Made by a program: the position numbers and the translations under genes. Below, in pieces: positions 1-8,947 of a stretch of 64,000 nucleotides of DNA; the first letter of the stretch is position 1, and each line of letters opens with the position of its first letter. The notes beneath the pieces were generated by a model that saw nothing but the letters and a program-made list of their open reading frames with translations, had not been told where the DNA came from and made no database searches. Where the stretch lies: the NCBI GenBank assembly GCA_010672925.1, contig JAAHFP010000024.1, positions 1-64,000 of the forward strand. Reading direction: 5' to 3'. The DNA comes from Symploca sp. SIO1C2 (GTDB lineage: Bacteria > Cyanobacteriota > Cyanobacteriia > Cyanobacteriales > Coleofasciculaceae).

Positions 1-64
1 AATCCTGAAAAAGTTGCACTAAGAGAGCCTAGTCTTGACTCTCCACTATCGCTCCGAGCCAAGA

Positions 65-289
65 CTAAAACCAAAGAATTGGGGAGTATATATAAATAAA
101 GTTTATCAACATAGATCCGGGAGAGCCAGAATCCGGCTTCTTTTCCAATTTATCAACCGCGTCAATCAAATCACTTTCTGAACCAAATTTCTTCTTTAAA
201 GCTGATTTAAGACCATTGTAAGTATCCTTGATAACATCTTTGCTCAGATTAGCCAGAGCAGCGACAATAGCTGTTGTGATCACATCCAT
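65..289 (-). pseudogene. N-terminal fragment of a cyanobacterial helical hypothetical protein
   Basis: The 74-residue frame starts with an ATG at 289. Its first ~50 residues (MDVITTAIVAALANLSKDVI, then a Lys-rich helix with NGLKSALKKKFG) resemble the opening module of larger cyanobacterial proteins of unknown function, as I recall it. After the segment KLEKKPDSGS the frame runs into unrelated sequence and stops, so I read it as a 3'-truncated gene. No function can be assigned. It sits alone near the window edge, downstream of the polysaccharide locus. Confidence 0.4.
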
Positions 290-726
290 AGTTGACCCTC
301 AACCTTTTAGTAGTCGGTATCAATCCAATCTAGCATACCGACGGATATTGCTTGGAAGGAGAGTCGAAGTAGTTTCATTACCCAATTCTTTCAAAGACCA
401 AACTACTATAATTCTCATTTAATCCTTGAGCAGTTGGAACTTGCAAGCTTGCATTAGTCCCAAAAACATTAACCCCAAGGCTAGCACTATACTAATGTTC
501 GTGAGTGATGATAAAACCAGTAAAAGATCAGTTTTAGCATTAAATGTCAAGCGATCGCAAAAAGTACTTACTTGGGTTAGTGTTAATGCACCAGCACCAC
601 CGGAAATCTGACAGCTAAGGACTTATGCAGCAAACCTTCATTAGAATTTAAGAGGTGAAAAGCAAGCTTAATGCGTGTTTTTCACCTCTCAAGAAACAAG
701 TCAGGAGGCAAGAGGCAAAAAAAGAG
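290..726. other. Gene-poor stretch with a possible coding remnant
   Basis: No intact gene is seen. On the minus strand a start-less open frame (about 419 to 630) encodes QISGGAGALTLTQVS followed by a hydrophobic segment (SLTNISIVLALGLMFLGLM) and ends in a stop at 419-421. It could be the tail of a decayed membrane protein, but 60 residues without a start codon is weak evidence. A HIP1 site GCGATCGC lies near 551. Confidence 0.3.
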
Positions 727-1737
727 CTACTTGTTCGCACCTGCTGAGTTGAAACTCCCCTTAACGAACAAGCTGTTTTGCAGGAAATCACTCAATAATT
801 TGGGTGGATCAGTATCTGGCTTACGTTGAATTACCTGACGTACTTTCCATAAAGAATAGCCAAAAATCCATACACTATCCGCTAAAGCAGCATACAACCA
901 ACCATAATTTTTAGTAAAATATCGTCGCCGCGAATCAAACCAGTACTTGGGCCGACGCTTCGGTGTATTCTTAGTGTTATTTACTCCAGTGCTGGAGCCA
1001 GGAAAATGCACAATCCGGCTTTGAGGTACATACCAACAAGGCCATCCCGCTCTTTTAGCCTGTAAGCAAAAGTCAGTTTCTTCAAAATAGAGAAAATATT
1101 CCTCGTCCATCAAGCCTACTGACTCAAACACTCCACGACGGATCATCATACCAGCCCCTGGCACCCAATCTGTAAGACAGGGTTCTGAAGATTTAGGTGC
1201 AGCAGTTATCCATTTTGACAAAAGCTTGGACACAATACCAAGGCGCAAACCAGCATCTAGCTCACTGAATACTGTATGAAAACGAAAGGCTGCGGGTCTT
1301 TGTACACCCTCAAGGTTTTCCATGCCGCTGCCACCTATTCCCACATCTGGATGCTTCTCCATAAAGTCTACCAAGACCTTAATCGCTCCAGGGCGTACTA
1401 TAGTGTCTGGATTGAGCAGGTAAACGTAGCTAGGGGGATTAGGTGAGTTTAACGCTGGACGAATTCCCAAGTTATTGCCATAGGCGTAGCCACCATTGTG
1501 TTCTGATGGGATGAGTGATACCCAATTCTCCCAGCCTTCGTTAGCAATTGCAGCTCCAATTTGTTCTGCAGAACCATCACCTGAGGCATTATCGACAACA
1601 ACAACTTTCGTATTGGGTAGAGTTGGGACTTCACTTACTAAGGAACGCAAACACTCAATTGCCAAGCTAGATGTGCGGTAGTTAACAATAACTATGAGCA
1701 AAGACATTGGGTTATTTTGTAGAATAGCACTAGACAT
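727..1737 (-). CDS. Glycosyltransferase family 2 (rhamnosyltransferase-like)
   Basis: A 336-residue GT-A fold enzyme predicted to transfer a sugar from a nucleotide donor to a growing surface polysaccharide. Residues 12-30 carry the entry strand (SLLIVIVNYRTSSLA), about 46-60 VVVDNASGDGSAEQI, about 106-118 YLLNPDTIVRPGA in place of a DxD motif, and about 212-233 EEYFLYFEETDFCLQAKRAG with the acidic pair typical of dTDP-rhamnosyl/GT2 enzymes. There is no membrane segment at the N-terminus. It is the last gene of the minus-strand polysaccharide operon, 175 bp after the polymerase-like gene. Donor and acceptor cannot be told from sequence. Confidence 0.85.
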   Translation of the reverse strand: MSSAILQNNPMSLLIVIVNYRTSSLAIECLRSLVSEVPTLPNTKVVVVDNASGDGSAEQIGAAIANEGWENWVSLIPSEHNGGYAYGNNLGIRPALNSPNPPSYVYLLNPDTIVRPGAIKVLVDFMEKHPDVGIGGSGMENLEGVQRPAAFRFHTVFSELDAGLRLGIVSKLLSKWITAAPKSSEPCLTDWVPGAGMMIRRGVFESVGLMDEEYFLYFEETDFCLQAKRAGWPCWYVPQSRIVHFPGSSTGVNNTKNTPKRRPKYWFDSRRRYFTKNYGWLYAALADSVWIFGYSLWKVRQVIQRKPDTDPPKLLSDFLQNSLFVKGSFNSAGANK

Positions 1738-1912
1738 AAACGAGAGCCTCTCTTAAATAGTTTCCATATTTTTTTAGTTTTACTCCCTCTGCTCCCTTAC
1801 TTTCAACAGAGAGCATATATAGCATTTCTTGCATCCGTGAAGTACATCTCTTATTTCCTATTACCTATTCCCCAAAATTAATAGTGAATGTACCTCATTC
1901 TAAGGAGAAAAG

Positions 1913-3367
1913 CTATGTTTTTGATTGGGAAACCCTTGATCTTCGTTGAGCTGGTAAATATCCCGCTGTTGATGCAGGAACTCTCCTGGATTTTTTGGGT
2001 TTTCTTCTTAACTGCTGTTGTACCGGACCCTTCTGCACAAGCCCTGATATTCCTCCACAAACAAGTATATAAATCGGGTTAATCATCGCATTCAAAAGAC
2101 AGTCGAACAGGTACATAGTTAATCCAATTGCTAGTACTGCTATCGGTGCAACTTCTCGTTTAGACCAATAGCTTGCTGGATAAAGCGTAAACAAGCTCAA
2201 AACAGGAAGTGACATCGATGCCATCCAAGCGATTAAACCAAATGCGCCGTTTCTACCAAATGCAATTATCCATAAACTATCTTGAATTGCCAACTTACCA
2301 GTTGAAGGATCTTCAATACGGGAACGATTCCATCCACCCCAGCCGAAAACTGGCCTTTCTCGTGCGTGATCGGTCAACACCTCTTCATTATTAAATCTAA
2401 ACTCTAGAGATTGGATACGATCTGCATCAAATACTCCTGATAAAGAGGTGACTAGTTGATCAGTAAAATAAGTTTCAGTTGCTGCATTTACGTAGAGATA
2501 TGCACCCATGGTCACGATTAAGAGAAATACTGGAATAGCAGTGCGAAATATTTTGCCACAGAACATGATTCCAGCTCCTAATAGCAGTAAGACATAGGCT
2601 CCCGTTGATTTACATAGAATCAGGGTGACAAACAATGCTCCTACCAGCCACTTGATCTGAATATTCCACAATTTTTTGAGAGTCCCAGTTTGCCACAACC
2701 AAATACCTACCAGTGTGGCTACCATCATCCATGCGCCGACTGCCAAACCGTGCCTTAAAAATACTGTTGGTCGAAATCCGTCATAACGAATTGATTGACC
2801 AAAGTCACCGAAAGCATGAGCTCCGTAAATCCTATTGTGTAGCTGTGGACTCATGCGGATTTCAAACAAACACAAGGGAATATAGGCCAATCCACCAATG
2901 AAGATGCCAATCGCTAACTGGCGTAATGCAGGAAGGTTATTGAGATATAAGCGACCCAAAAAATAGGGCAATCCCCAAGTTACAACTTGTTCAATGGTGG
3001 CTGATACTCCATCGTACCAACCTAGACCATTACTAATTGATGTAGCATAAGGACATAGACACCACATCAATATCGGTAGATCAAGTACACTCGGTTTAAA
3101 TGTACTAAACCTTCCGACGTCGAAGATAATAGTGGCGAGGACAACACCATAGCAAGTTGCTGAAACTTTTGTGTAATCAGGCAGTCCTGACAATCCAATT
3201 GCAGCTTCCGGTAGGAATAGCCAAGCGGAGATAAAACTAATAACAATAGCTTTCTGGGCTGGAAACCGCATAAATATATAAAGGACAACTGGAATCCAGA
3301 GTAATAGTACTAGGATTGCCAAAGGTCCGGGGGCTCCGAATTGGTTACCTGGCAAATAAAACTGCAT
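1913..3367 (-). CDS. Wzy-like O-antigen/exopolysaccharide polymerase
   Basis: A highly hydrophobic protein of ~484 residues with roughly ten or more membrane spans and long periplasmic loops, the pattern of O-antigen ligase/polymerase (Wzy/WaaL) proteins that join repeat units on the outer face of the inner membrane. The start chosen is ATG 3367 (MQFYLPGNQFGAPGP) with GGGA a few bases upstream; the open frame continues to a TTG at 3391, which I consider less likely. The C-terminal ~40 residues are basic and unstructured (KKSRRVPASTAGYLPAQRR). Its place between a flippase and a glycosyltransferase supports the call; this family is too divergent for motif proof. Confidence 0.72.
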   Translation of the reverse strand: MQFYLPGNQFGAPGPLAILVLLLWIPVVLYIFMRFPAQKAIVISFISAWLFLPEAAIGLSGLPDYTKVSATCYGVVLATIIFDVGRFSTFKPSVLDLPILMWCLCPYATSISNGLGWYDGVSATIEQVVTWGLPYFLGRLYLNNLPALRQLAIGIFIGGLAYIPLCLFEIRMSPQLHNRIYGAHAFGDFGQSIRYDGFRPTVFLRHGLAVGAWMMVATLVGIWLWQTGTLKKLWNIQIKWLVGALFVTLILCKSTGAYVLLLLGAGIMFCGKIFRTAIPVFLLIVTMGAYLYVNAATETYFTDQLVTSLSGVFDADRIQSLEFRFNNEEVLTDHARERPVFGWGGWNRSRIEDPSTGKLAIQDSLWIIAFGRNGAFGLIAWMASMSLPVLSLFTLYPASYWSKREVAPIAVLAIGLTMYLFDCLLNAMINPIYILVCGGISGLVQKGPVQQQLRRKPKKSRRVPASTAGYLPAQRRSRVSQSKT

Positions 3368-3499
3368 AAAAGTTTCCCTGCGAACACTCAATAACTAGGT
3401 TAAAAATAGGCTTAAACTATTCACGGAACACCTTTCTATATTTAGAGAAATTTACCGAGACAGTTAAAATTAAGAAACATCAGCGTCTTTTTCATATAT

Positions 3500-4840
3500 T
3501 TACAAAATCATTTCAATAGGAAGACCAAAACCTAAAATATTTCGACCCATGACCATAATAGCGATAAAGGCCAAAAGTGTTAAAGTAGCTAAAATGTCCT
3601 GCACAAAGCTATTAAGTCCTTCACGCCAAAGGCCATAACTGATAACTGCATATAAGGGCAGATCATTCAAGGCAACTACTGTAATTGCACCTAACTCTTG
3701 CTGCCAACGGAATCCTAGTGGTACTCCAACAATAACAAATATAAATTTGAAAAAGAAGCTAAATGCTAAATATTTACTTTTTCCAACTGCTAGCAGAGCC
3801 CCATCAATGGTCTTAGTTAAGAGTATAGGCCAAATTCCTAGAGCCAGAATAGGCATCATCCAGGATGCTTCAGCATAACGCTCATCGTATAACGTAGAAA
3901 TTAAAATATCCCCAAAGCTAACCAGTATTGCTAAAGCAAAGGCTGTGGGGAAAAGAATAAGCTTGCGGTTTTTCAAGATCTTAGCGCGAAGCTCAGGACG
4001 AGGAAGAGCAGCAGCCTTGGCAAATGCTGGAAAAATAACCTTGCCACTAACAGCCCCAATAACAGCACGGGGCAGCTGGGCGAGGTTAAAAGCAATACTA
4101 TAGACCCCTAAGAGTTGATCAGAAAACAACTTACCAAGTGTAAGTCGGTCAGACTGATCCGCCAGAAAAGTTAGGGCTGTAGAAATAAATATCCACCGAC
4201 CGAAAGAAAAGAGTTCTTGAGCAACTTCTTTATCCCAAGCAAAGCGATTAGAGTATCCAGGAATTAACCAATGACTCCACAACGCTTTAATTAATCCAGA
4301 AACGATGTTACCGCCAACGAGAGCCCAGATAGTGGGACTAAACGAAGCCCAAACAATCATTACTGCTATGGCAAGTGCTTGGCTTCCAAGCTCAAAAATG
4401 GCTATTTCACGAAGAGCTAAGTTGCGGTTGAGTGTGAATCTAGAAGTAGACTCGAACCCTGTCATAATTGTAGTTAGTCCGGCTACTGGGACTAACCACA
4501 GAAACTGAGGCTTGTCGTAAAACTGGGCAACTGGCCAAGCAAGCAGCAGCGAAGCAAACCAGAGAACAAAACCACGAATAACCTGCAAAGTCCAGGCCGT
4601 GTTGAGAAAAATTGGCTCATTTCCCCGTTTATTTTGAATTATGCTAGGGCCAACACCTGTATCGGAGAAAAGTTGCAGCCCGATGATAAAAATATTGACC
4701 AGAGTCATCACACCAAACAACTCTGGGACCAGTAGACGAGTCAAAATCAGGTTGGAACCAAATCGCAGAACCTGACCTGCTCCGAAACCTGCAATTGTCC
4801 AGAGTGAAGCAATAATGGCTTTCTTTTTGATAGATGACAT
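3500..4840 (-). CDS. Wzx-like polysaccharide flippase (MOP superfamily)
   Basis: About 446 residues with some 12 hydrophobic spans. The N-terminal half (IIASLWTIAGFGAGQVLRFG, then LILTRLLVPELFGVMTLVN) matches the PST/lipopolysaccharide exporters that flip lipid-linked repeat units across the inner membrane. The start taken is ATG 4840 (MSSIKKK); an upstream TTG at 4855 is in frame. It lies 47 bp downstream of a GT4 gene and upstream of the polymerase-like gene, giving a Wzx/Wzy-type set. No outer-membrane Wza-like gene is present in the window. Confidence 0.85.
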   Translation of the reverse strand: MSSIKKKAIIASLWTIAGFGAGQVLRFGSNLILTRLLVPELFGVMTLVNIFIIGLQLFSDTGVGPSIIQNKRGNEPIFLNTAWTLQVIRGFVLWFASLLLAWPVAQFYDKPQFLWLVPVAGLTTIMTGFESTSRFTLNRNLALREIAIFELGSQALAIAVMIVWASFSPTIWALVGGNIVSGLIKALWSHWLIPGYSNRFAWDKEVAQELFSFGRWIFISTALTFLADQSDRLTLGKLFSDQLLGVYSIAFNLAQLPRAVIGAVSGKVIFPAFAKAAALPRPELRAKILKNRKLILFPTAFALAILVSFGDILISTLYDERYAEASWMMPILALGIWPILLTKTIDGALLAVGKSKYLAFSFFFKFIFVIVGVPLGFRWQQELGAITVVALNDLPLYAVISYGLWREGLNSFVQDILATLTLLAFIAIMVMGRNILGFGLPIEMIL

Positions 4841-4887
4841 AATTACATTGGTCAATAGGGAAAATAAATGGACAGAGTTGAATAGGC

Positions 4888-6138
4888 TTAGGCATCTATG
4901 AGAGCCTCACTGATTGTTGCTGGCTCCTGTAACTGCTGAGTTTCCGGTTGGAATAGCACTGCCAATTTGCGAGCTTCCCTAACTGCATCATGTTGCGCAG
5001 CCACTCGTTGAAATCCAGTTTTCCCCATCTGCTCTAGGTTTGCCACTGGCAACTGCAAGACATTACGCATAGCTGTGATTAAGGGTTCCACCGAACCAGC
5101 GGGCACTAACCAACCACAAATATCGGGCTCCACTAACTCTGGTATCCCAGCAATGTAAGTGCTGATTACGGGACGGTTCAACGCCAAGGCTTCCATAATG
5201 ACCACCGGCAAACCTTCGGCAAAGCTAGGTAGCACTAGAGCCCGTGAAGCTAAAATATGTTGTTGCACTGCTATGCTATCAGCCCAGCCGGTAATTTCAA
5301 TATGGTTTTGTAAATTGCGTTGGGCGATCAAGGCTTCAATTTCTTTTCGTAGAGGCCCATCGCCTACCAACACTAACTTAAATATTAAGCCTTCAGCTAC
5401 TAATTGACTCACGGCTTCCAGCAATAGCAGATGACCTTTCTGTTCAGAAAGCCGACCAACACAAACCAAGTTTGGCTGTTCCGGCACTGGGGTAGGGGAT
5501 TTGGTCAAAAATATCTGATCCACACCACAGTGAACTACATGAATTTTTGACCAATGCTCATACTCGCACCAGCGATAAAGCTGGCTTTTGCCGAAAGAAC
5601 TCACTGCTACCACAAAAGCCGCCCGCTTGATTTTCTCAGGCAAGGCAATCATTTGAGCTTTATCAAACTCTTCTGGACCATGAACGGTAAAGCTATAGGG
5701 AGGACCACCCAACACCTGGCACAACATCGCTACCGTGGTTGAATTGGTTCCAAAGTGAGCATGAACCTGGGTAATTTCTCGTTGGGAAAACCAACCCAAA
5801 AGAACACAGGCTTCAGCTAAATAGGCCAAATGATTGACAATTCCTCGCTCTGATTTTAAGCCAATTTTGAGGGTTAACCACAGAGCTCTCAAGAAGGGAA
5901 CGAGTCTAGTAAGGGCAACTCGGATTAAGCCTAAGAGCAAACCACCTATCCCGACATCTAAAACAACCCTAGTCTTCTCCAATTCTAGTTTGTCTGCCCC
6001 ATCCACCAACTCGGAGTCACAAGCGCGGATAGCAAACCGAGCAACTTTGATACCACAAGCTTCAAGCCCAGCAATCTCTCGCCGGATGAAGCTGTGGCTA
6101 ACCTTAGGATATTGATTAACTAAATAAGCAATTGTCAT
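4888..6138 (-). CDS. Glycosyltransferase family 4 (GT-B)
   Basis: A 416-residue GT-B enzyme. The N-terminal domain opens with MTIAYLVNQYPKVSHSFIRREI, the signature of the colanic-acid/exopolysaccharide GT4 subfamily; the C-terminal nucleotide-sugar domain shows VGRLSEQKGHLLLLEAV (about residues 227-243) and the E-x7-E region PSFAEGLPVVIMEALALNRP (about 306-325). The enzyme should be a cytoplasmic, membrane-associated retaining transferase acting on the lipid-linked unit. It belongs to the minus-strand polysaccharide operon, between the chain-length ATPase and the flippase. Confidence 0.88.
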   Translation of the reverse strand: MTIAYLVNQYPKVSHSFIRREIAGLEACGIKVARFAIRACDSELVDGADKLELEKTRVVLDVGIGGLLLGLIRVALTRLVPFLRALWLTLKIGLKSERGIVNHLAYLAEACVLLGWFSQREITQVHAHFGTNSTTVAMLCQVLGGPPYSFTVHGPEEFDKAQMIALPEKIKRAAFVVAVSSFGKSQLYRWCEYEHWSKIHVVHCGVDQIFLTKSPTPVPEQPNLVCVGRLSEQKGHLLLLEAVSQLVAEGLIFKLVLVGDGPLRKEIEALIAQRNLQNHIEITGWADSIAVQQHILASRALVLPSFAEGLPVVIMEALALNRPVISTYIAGIPELVEPDICGWLVPAGSVEPLITAMRNVLQLPVANLEQMGKTGFQRVAAQHDAVREARKLAVLFQPETQQLQEPATISEALIDA

Positions 6139-6253
6139 CTTAAACTTGAGTATAAACTGTAAATTATTCCATTAATTTGCACTCAGACAAATTTTGCCTG
6201 ACATTTGCCTAGCCGGACAAGTCAGGGCAAGCAAGACAATGTAGCCAGTAGCG

Positions 6254-8548
6254 CTAGCTTCGCTCCTGCATTACTTCGACCAATTCTTCGCTAACTTCTT
6301 CTTCTTCTTCCTCTCTCGCAGAAAACTCTGGCGGGGGGTGGGGTGGTTGAGTTAAGGACGACGATTTAACTCGATTAGCCACTACACCAAGGATGAGTAA
6401 GCCAAAAGTATTTAATTGATCTAAGGATTGTTGAACTAAGGATGGCTTAGTTTTGCGAACTGCTGCTACCATCAAGATTCCGTCAGTATTGGCAGCTAGA
6501 AAATTAGCATCTGTATAGTCAATAAGATTGGGAGTGTCATAGATAACCAGGTCGAATCTAGCCTGAAACTTATCCATGAGATGCTGCATCTGAGAAGAAG
6601 CAAGTCTTTTGGGAGAGTCTAGTAGAGGTTGACCAGCAGTCAAAACAGACAGATTCTCTTCGACAATCGACTGTTCTAGCAACTCATTAACAGTCAGTTT
6701 GTTATTTAGGAGTTCACTTAATCCCTCAGCATTAGGCAAGCCCAATTGGGTATGGAGTCCAAGCGGTGAACGTAAATTAGCATCTACCAAGAGGACTTGC
6801 TGTCCCATCGCTGCTGCTGTTTGGGCTAGGTTTAAGGCAATAGTAGATTTGCCATCTCCAGAGCCTGCTGAACAGATGACTAAGGAACGAACTGGTTGCT
6901 CAGAAAAGCGAAAACGGATGTTGGCGTAGAGGGATTCAAAAGCTTCTAGAAATAGAGAACTAGCGGGATAACTTTTACGAGTTGCATCAATAGACCTACC
7001 AACTTTAGCCGCTTTTCTTGCTTTTTTTAAGCTTTTTTCGAGAGGAATCTTACCCAACAGAGGTAGGTTCGTTGTGTCTTCTATATCTTCAGTAGTATAA
7101 AAAATATTGCGTAATTTCTCGTAGGCTATAGCTAGCAATAAACCGAACATTAAACCCCCTGCTACTCCTAGGAGTATCAGCTTGGAGTCACCAGGTTGTG
7201 GCTCAGGTTGACCGTCAAGTCCACGGTCTACTTGAGGTTCGACGATCAGTTCCCAAGGTACTGTGTTTTGAGCTGCCTCAACTCTCAAGGTTTCTCGCTG
7301 GGTCAAGAGTTGATCAAGAGTCTTGGTAGTAACATCTAACTGTCTTTGTATACCATTATATTGGCCTGCGACTGCTGGAAATTGGGCTGCTTGGCGCTCA
7401 ACATCATTTTTGTTTTTCGTTATCGCTTGATTGCGAGTCTCTAGCACCTGAATTTGATTAGTAGTCTCGACCAACTGTTTAATCAGTTCCAGACGAGTCG
7501 GATTTTGGAAAGCTAGAACTTGAGGGTTATTCACTGCTCCTGCTGTATTCTGCCCAAGAATCCGCAATATTTCTTGAGTGATTAAATTTTGGAAATTCTG
7601 CCTTTTTTCCTCAAGAGCTTGAATCTGGGGACTATCCGACTGAAAGCGGGCTGACTCTGTAGCAATTTCACTTTCTACTGTCTTAAGCTCTGTAAGTAAC
7701 TGTTGATAGCTAGGATCTTCACTCAATGCTGAAGCAGCAATAGCTTCATTAGGTGTTAGATTTAGTTGATTTTCTAAGTTTTGCTCAAGAGCTTTGAGTT
7801 CCTGCAACTCTCTTTCTGTAGCTAATTGCTCGGTTTCTATTTCACGAACTTTGGTAAATAATTCTCCACCCTGACTTGCCGGATCTATTAAATTGTACTG
7901 CTTTTGTAATTTTTGCAATTGTGCCTGAAGGGTATCTACTCGCCTCTGCAAGTCAGGGATTTGATCATCAATAAACTGAACACCTTGATCAATACGACTT
8001 TTTCGTTCCTCAAGGCTGTACTTTAAATATTTCTGTGCAGTTGTTTTTAAAACTGACTCGACTATTTCTCCGTCTTCATCCTGATAACTAATTTGGATGA
8101 TCTTGGTGTCTCCGTCAAACTTTTCTGATTCTAACCGCTCAACGGTTAATCCAGCTTTGAGTTGACCAGGATTGAAGTTGGAGTTAGGATGCTCAGTCTT
8201 AACTTGGTCTGCAATGTCGGAGAGTGTTCCTGCTCCAGTTAAAATTTCAAAAATAGTTGAGTAATCTAGTTGTGCACCTCTACCATCTTTAACATCACCA
8301 GTAATAATTGCATTAGGGTCAGTTCGTCTTTGCTCAGATGTTACTGGCTCGACTAACATCTGAAACCTACCTTGATAGATAGATGGAGATTTTGAGTTCA
8401 AAAAGACACCAGCAGCGGTGGATAAAGCAGTGATGCCAAGGATTAACAAGACTTTCCGCTGGACAGTCCTTAATATAGGACGAAAATTCAAGCCTTTCTG
8501 GGGTGAGGCATTGAATTCAACTTCTTCTTCTAATGGTATTTGCTGCAA
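6254..8548 (-). CDS. Wzc-like chain-length determinant fused to BY-kinase ATPase
   Basis: A 764-residue inner-membrane co-polymerase. Residues ~25-45 and ~455-475 are the two membrane spans of the Wzz domain, with a long periplasmic coiled-coil region between them. The cytoplasmic part carries Walker A CSAGSGDGKST (~557-567), Walker A' LLVDANLRSP (~585-594) and Walker B LVIYDTPNL (~668-676). The family normally ends in a tyrosine cluster that is autophosphorylated; here the tail after ~725 is Pro- and Glu-rich (SAREEEEEEVSEELVEVM) and has no tyrosine. It should control polymer length and export; autokinase activity is doubtful. Confidence 0.9.
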   Translation of the reverse strand: MQQIPLEEEVEFNASPQKGLNFRPILRTVQRKVLLILGITALSTAAGVFLNSKSPSIYQGRFQMLVEPVTSEQRRTDPNAIITGDVKDGRGAQLDYSTIFEILTGAGTLSDIADQVKTEHPNSNFNPGQLKAGLTVERLESEKFDGDTKIIQISYQDEDGEIVESVLKTTAQKYLKYSLEERKSRIDQGVQFIDDQIPDLQRRVDTLQAQLQKLQKQYNLIDPASQGGELFTKVREIETEQLATERELQELKALEQNLENQLNLTPNEAIAASALSEDPSYQQLLTELKTVESEIATESARFQSDSPQIQALEEKRQNFQNLITQEILRILGQNTAGAVNNPQVLAFQNPTRLELIKQLVETTNQIQVLETRNQAITKNKNDVERQAAQFPAVAGQYNGIQRQLDVTTKTLDQLLTQRETLRVEAAQNTVPWELIVEPQVDRGLDGQPEPQPGDSKLILLGVAGGLMFGLLLAIAYEKLRNIFYTTEDIEDTTNLPLLGKIPLEKSLKKARKAAKVGRSIDATRKSYPASSLFLEAFESLYANIRFRFSEQPVRSLVICSAGSGDGKSTIALNLAQTAAAMGQQVLLVDANLRSPLGLHTQLGLPNAEGLSELLNNKLTVNELLEQSIVEENLSVLTAGQPLLDSPKRLASSQMQHLMDKFQARFDLVIYDTPNLIDYTDANFLAANTDGILMVAAVRKTKPSLVQQSLDQLNTFGLLILGVVANRVKSSSLTQPPHPPPEFSAREEEEEEVSEELVEVMQERS

Positions 8549-8947
8549 CGTTCTGCTCTGTTTCCTAACTGATAAGATTTAATAGTTCTGTTCAGTATCC
8601 GGGGTCATCTTAGGCTGTGGTAAGAATATATTAGATACATACCAACTAGCATCACTCTTATCCGGATTGATTTACCAGATGTCAGTAAGGTGAAAACCTA
8701 CCTTTTGAGTGGTAGACCCCAGAGCGGCAATTACGCTTTTTGATCAGCCAAGTAATTATATACTTTCCCCTAGCATAACTAGACTAATTTCTCTAGCTAA
8801 CGAATAGAGCCTGCCTAAAATTCCCCTCATTGTTCAGTCCGATTATAACTTCTCTGATCATCTAGATGACAACCTTTGAGGGAAAAAACTTGAAGAAACA
8901 GTAGAATTAACACATTTTACCGAGCATCGACTACATCCTGGTCTGTT
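8549..8947. other. Intergenic region between two polysaccharide genes
   Basis: About 400 bp without a convincing frame on either strand. It is AT-rich and probably holds the promoter for the Wzc-like gene and those after it. I see no tRNA, riboswitch fold or insertion sequence in it. Confidence 0.4.

Noticed and set aside
426-611. 61-aa plus-strand frame
   Set aside because: No Shine-Dalgarno, low-information composition; the minus strand gives a slightly more protein-like but start-less frame.
1888-2082. Open frame on the plus strand
   Set aside because: It is antisense to the polymerase-like gene and has no family features.
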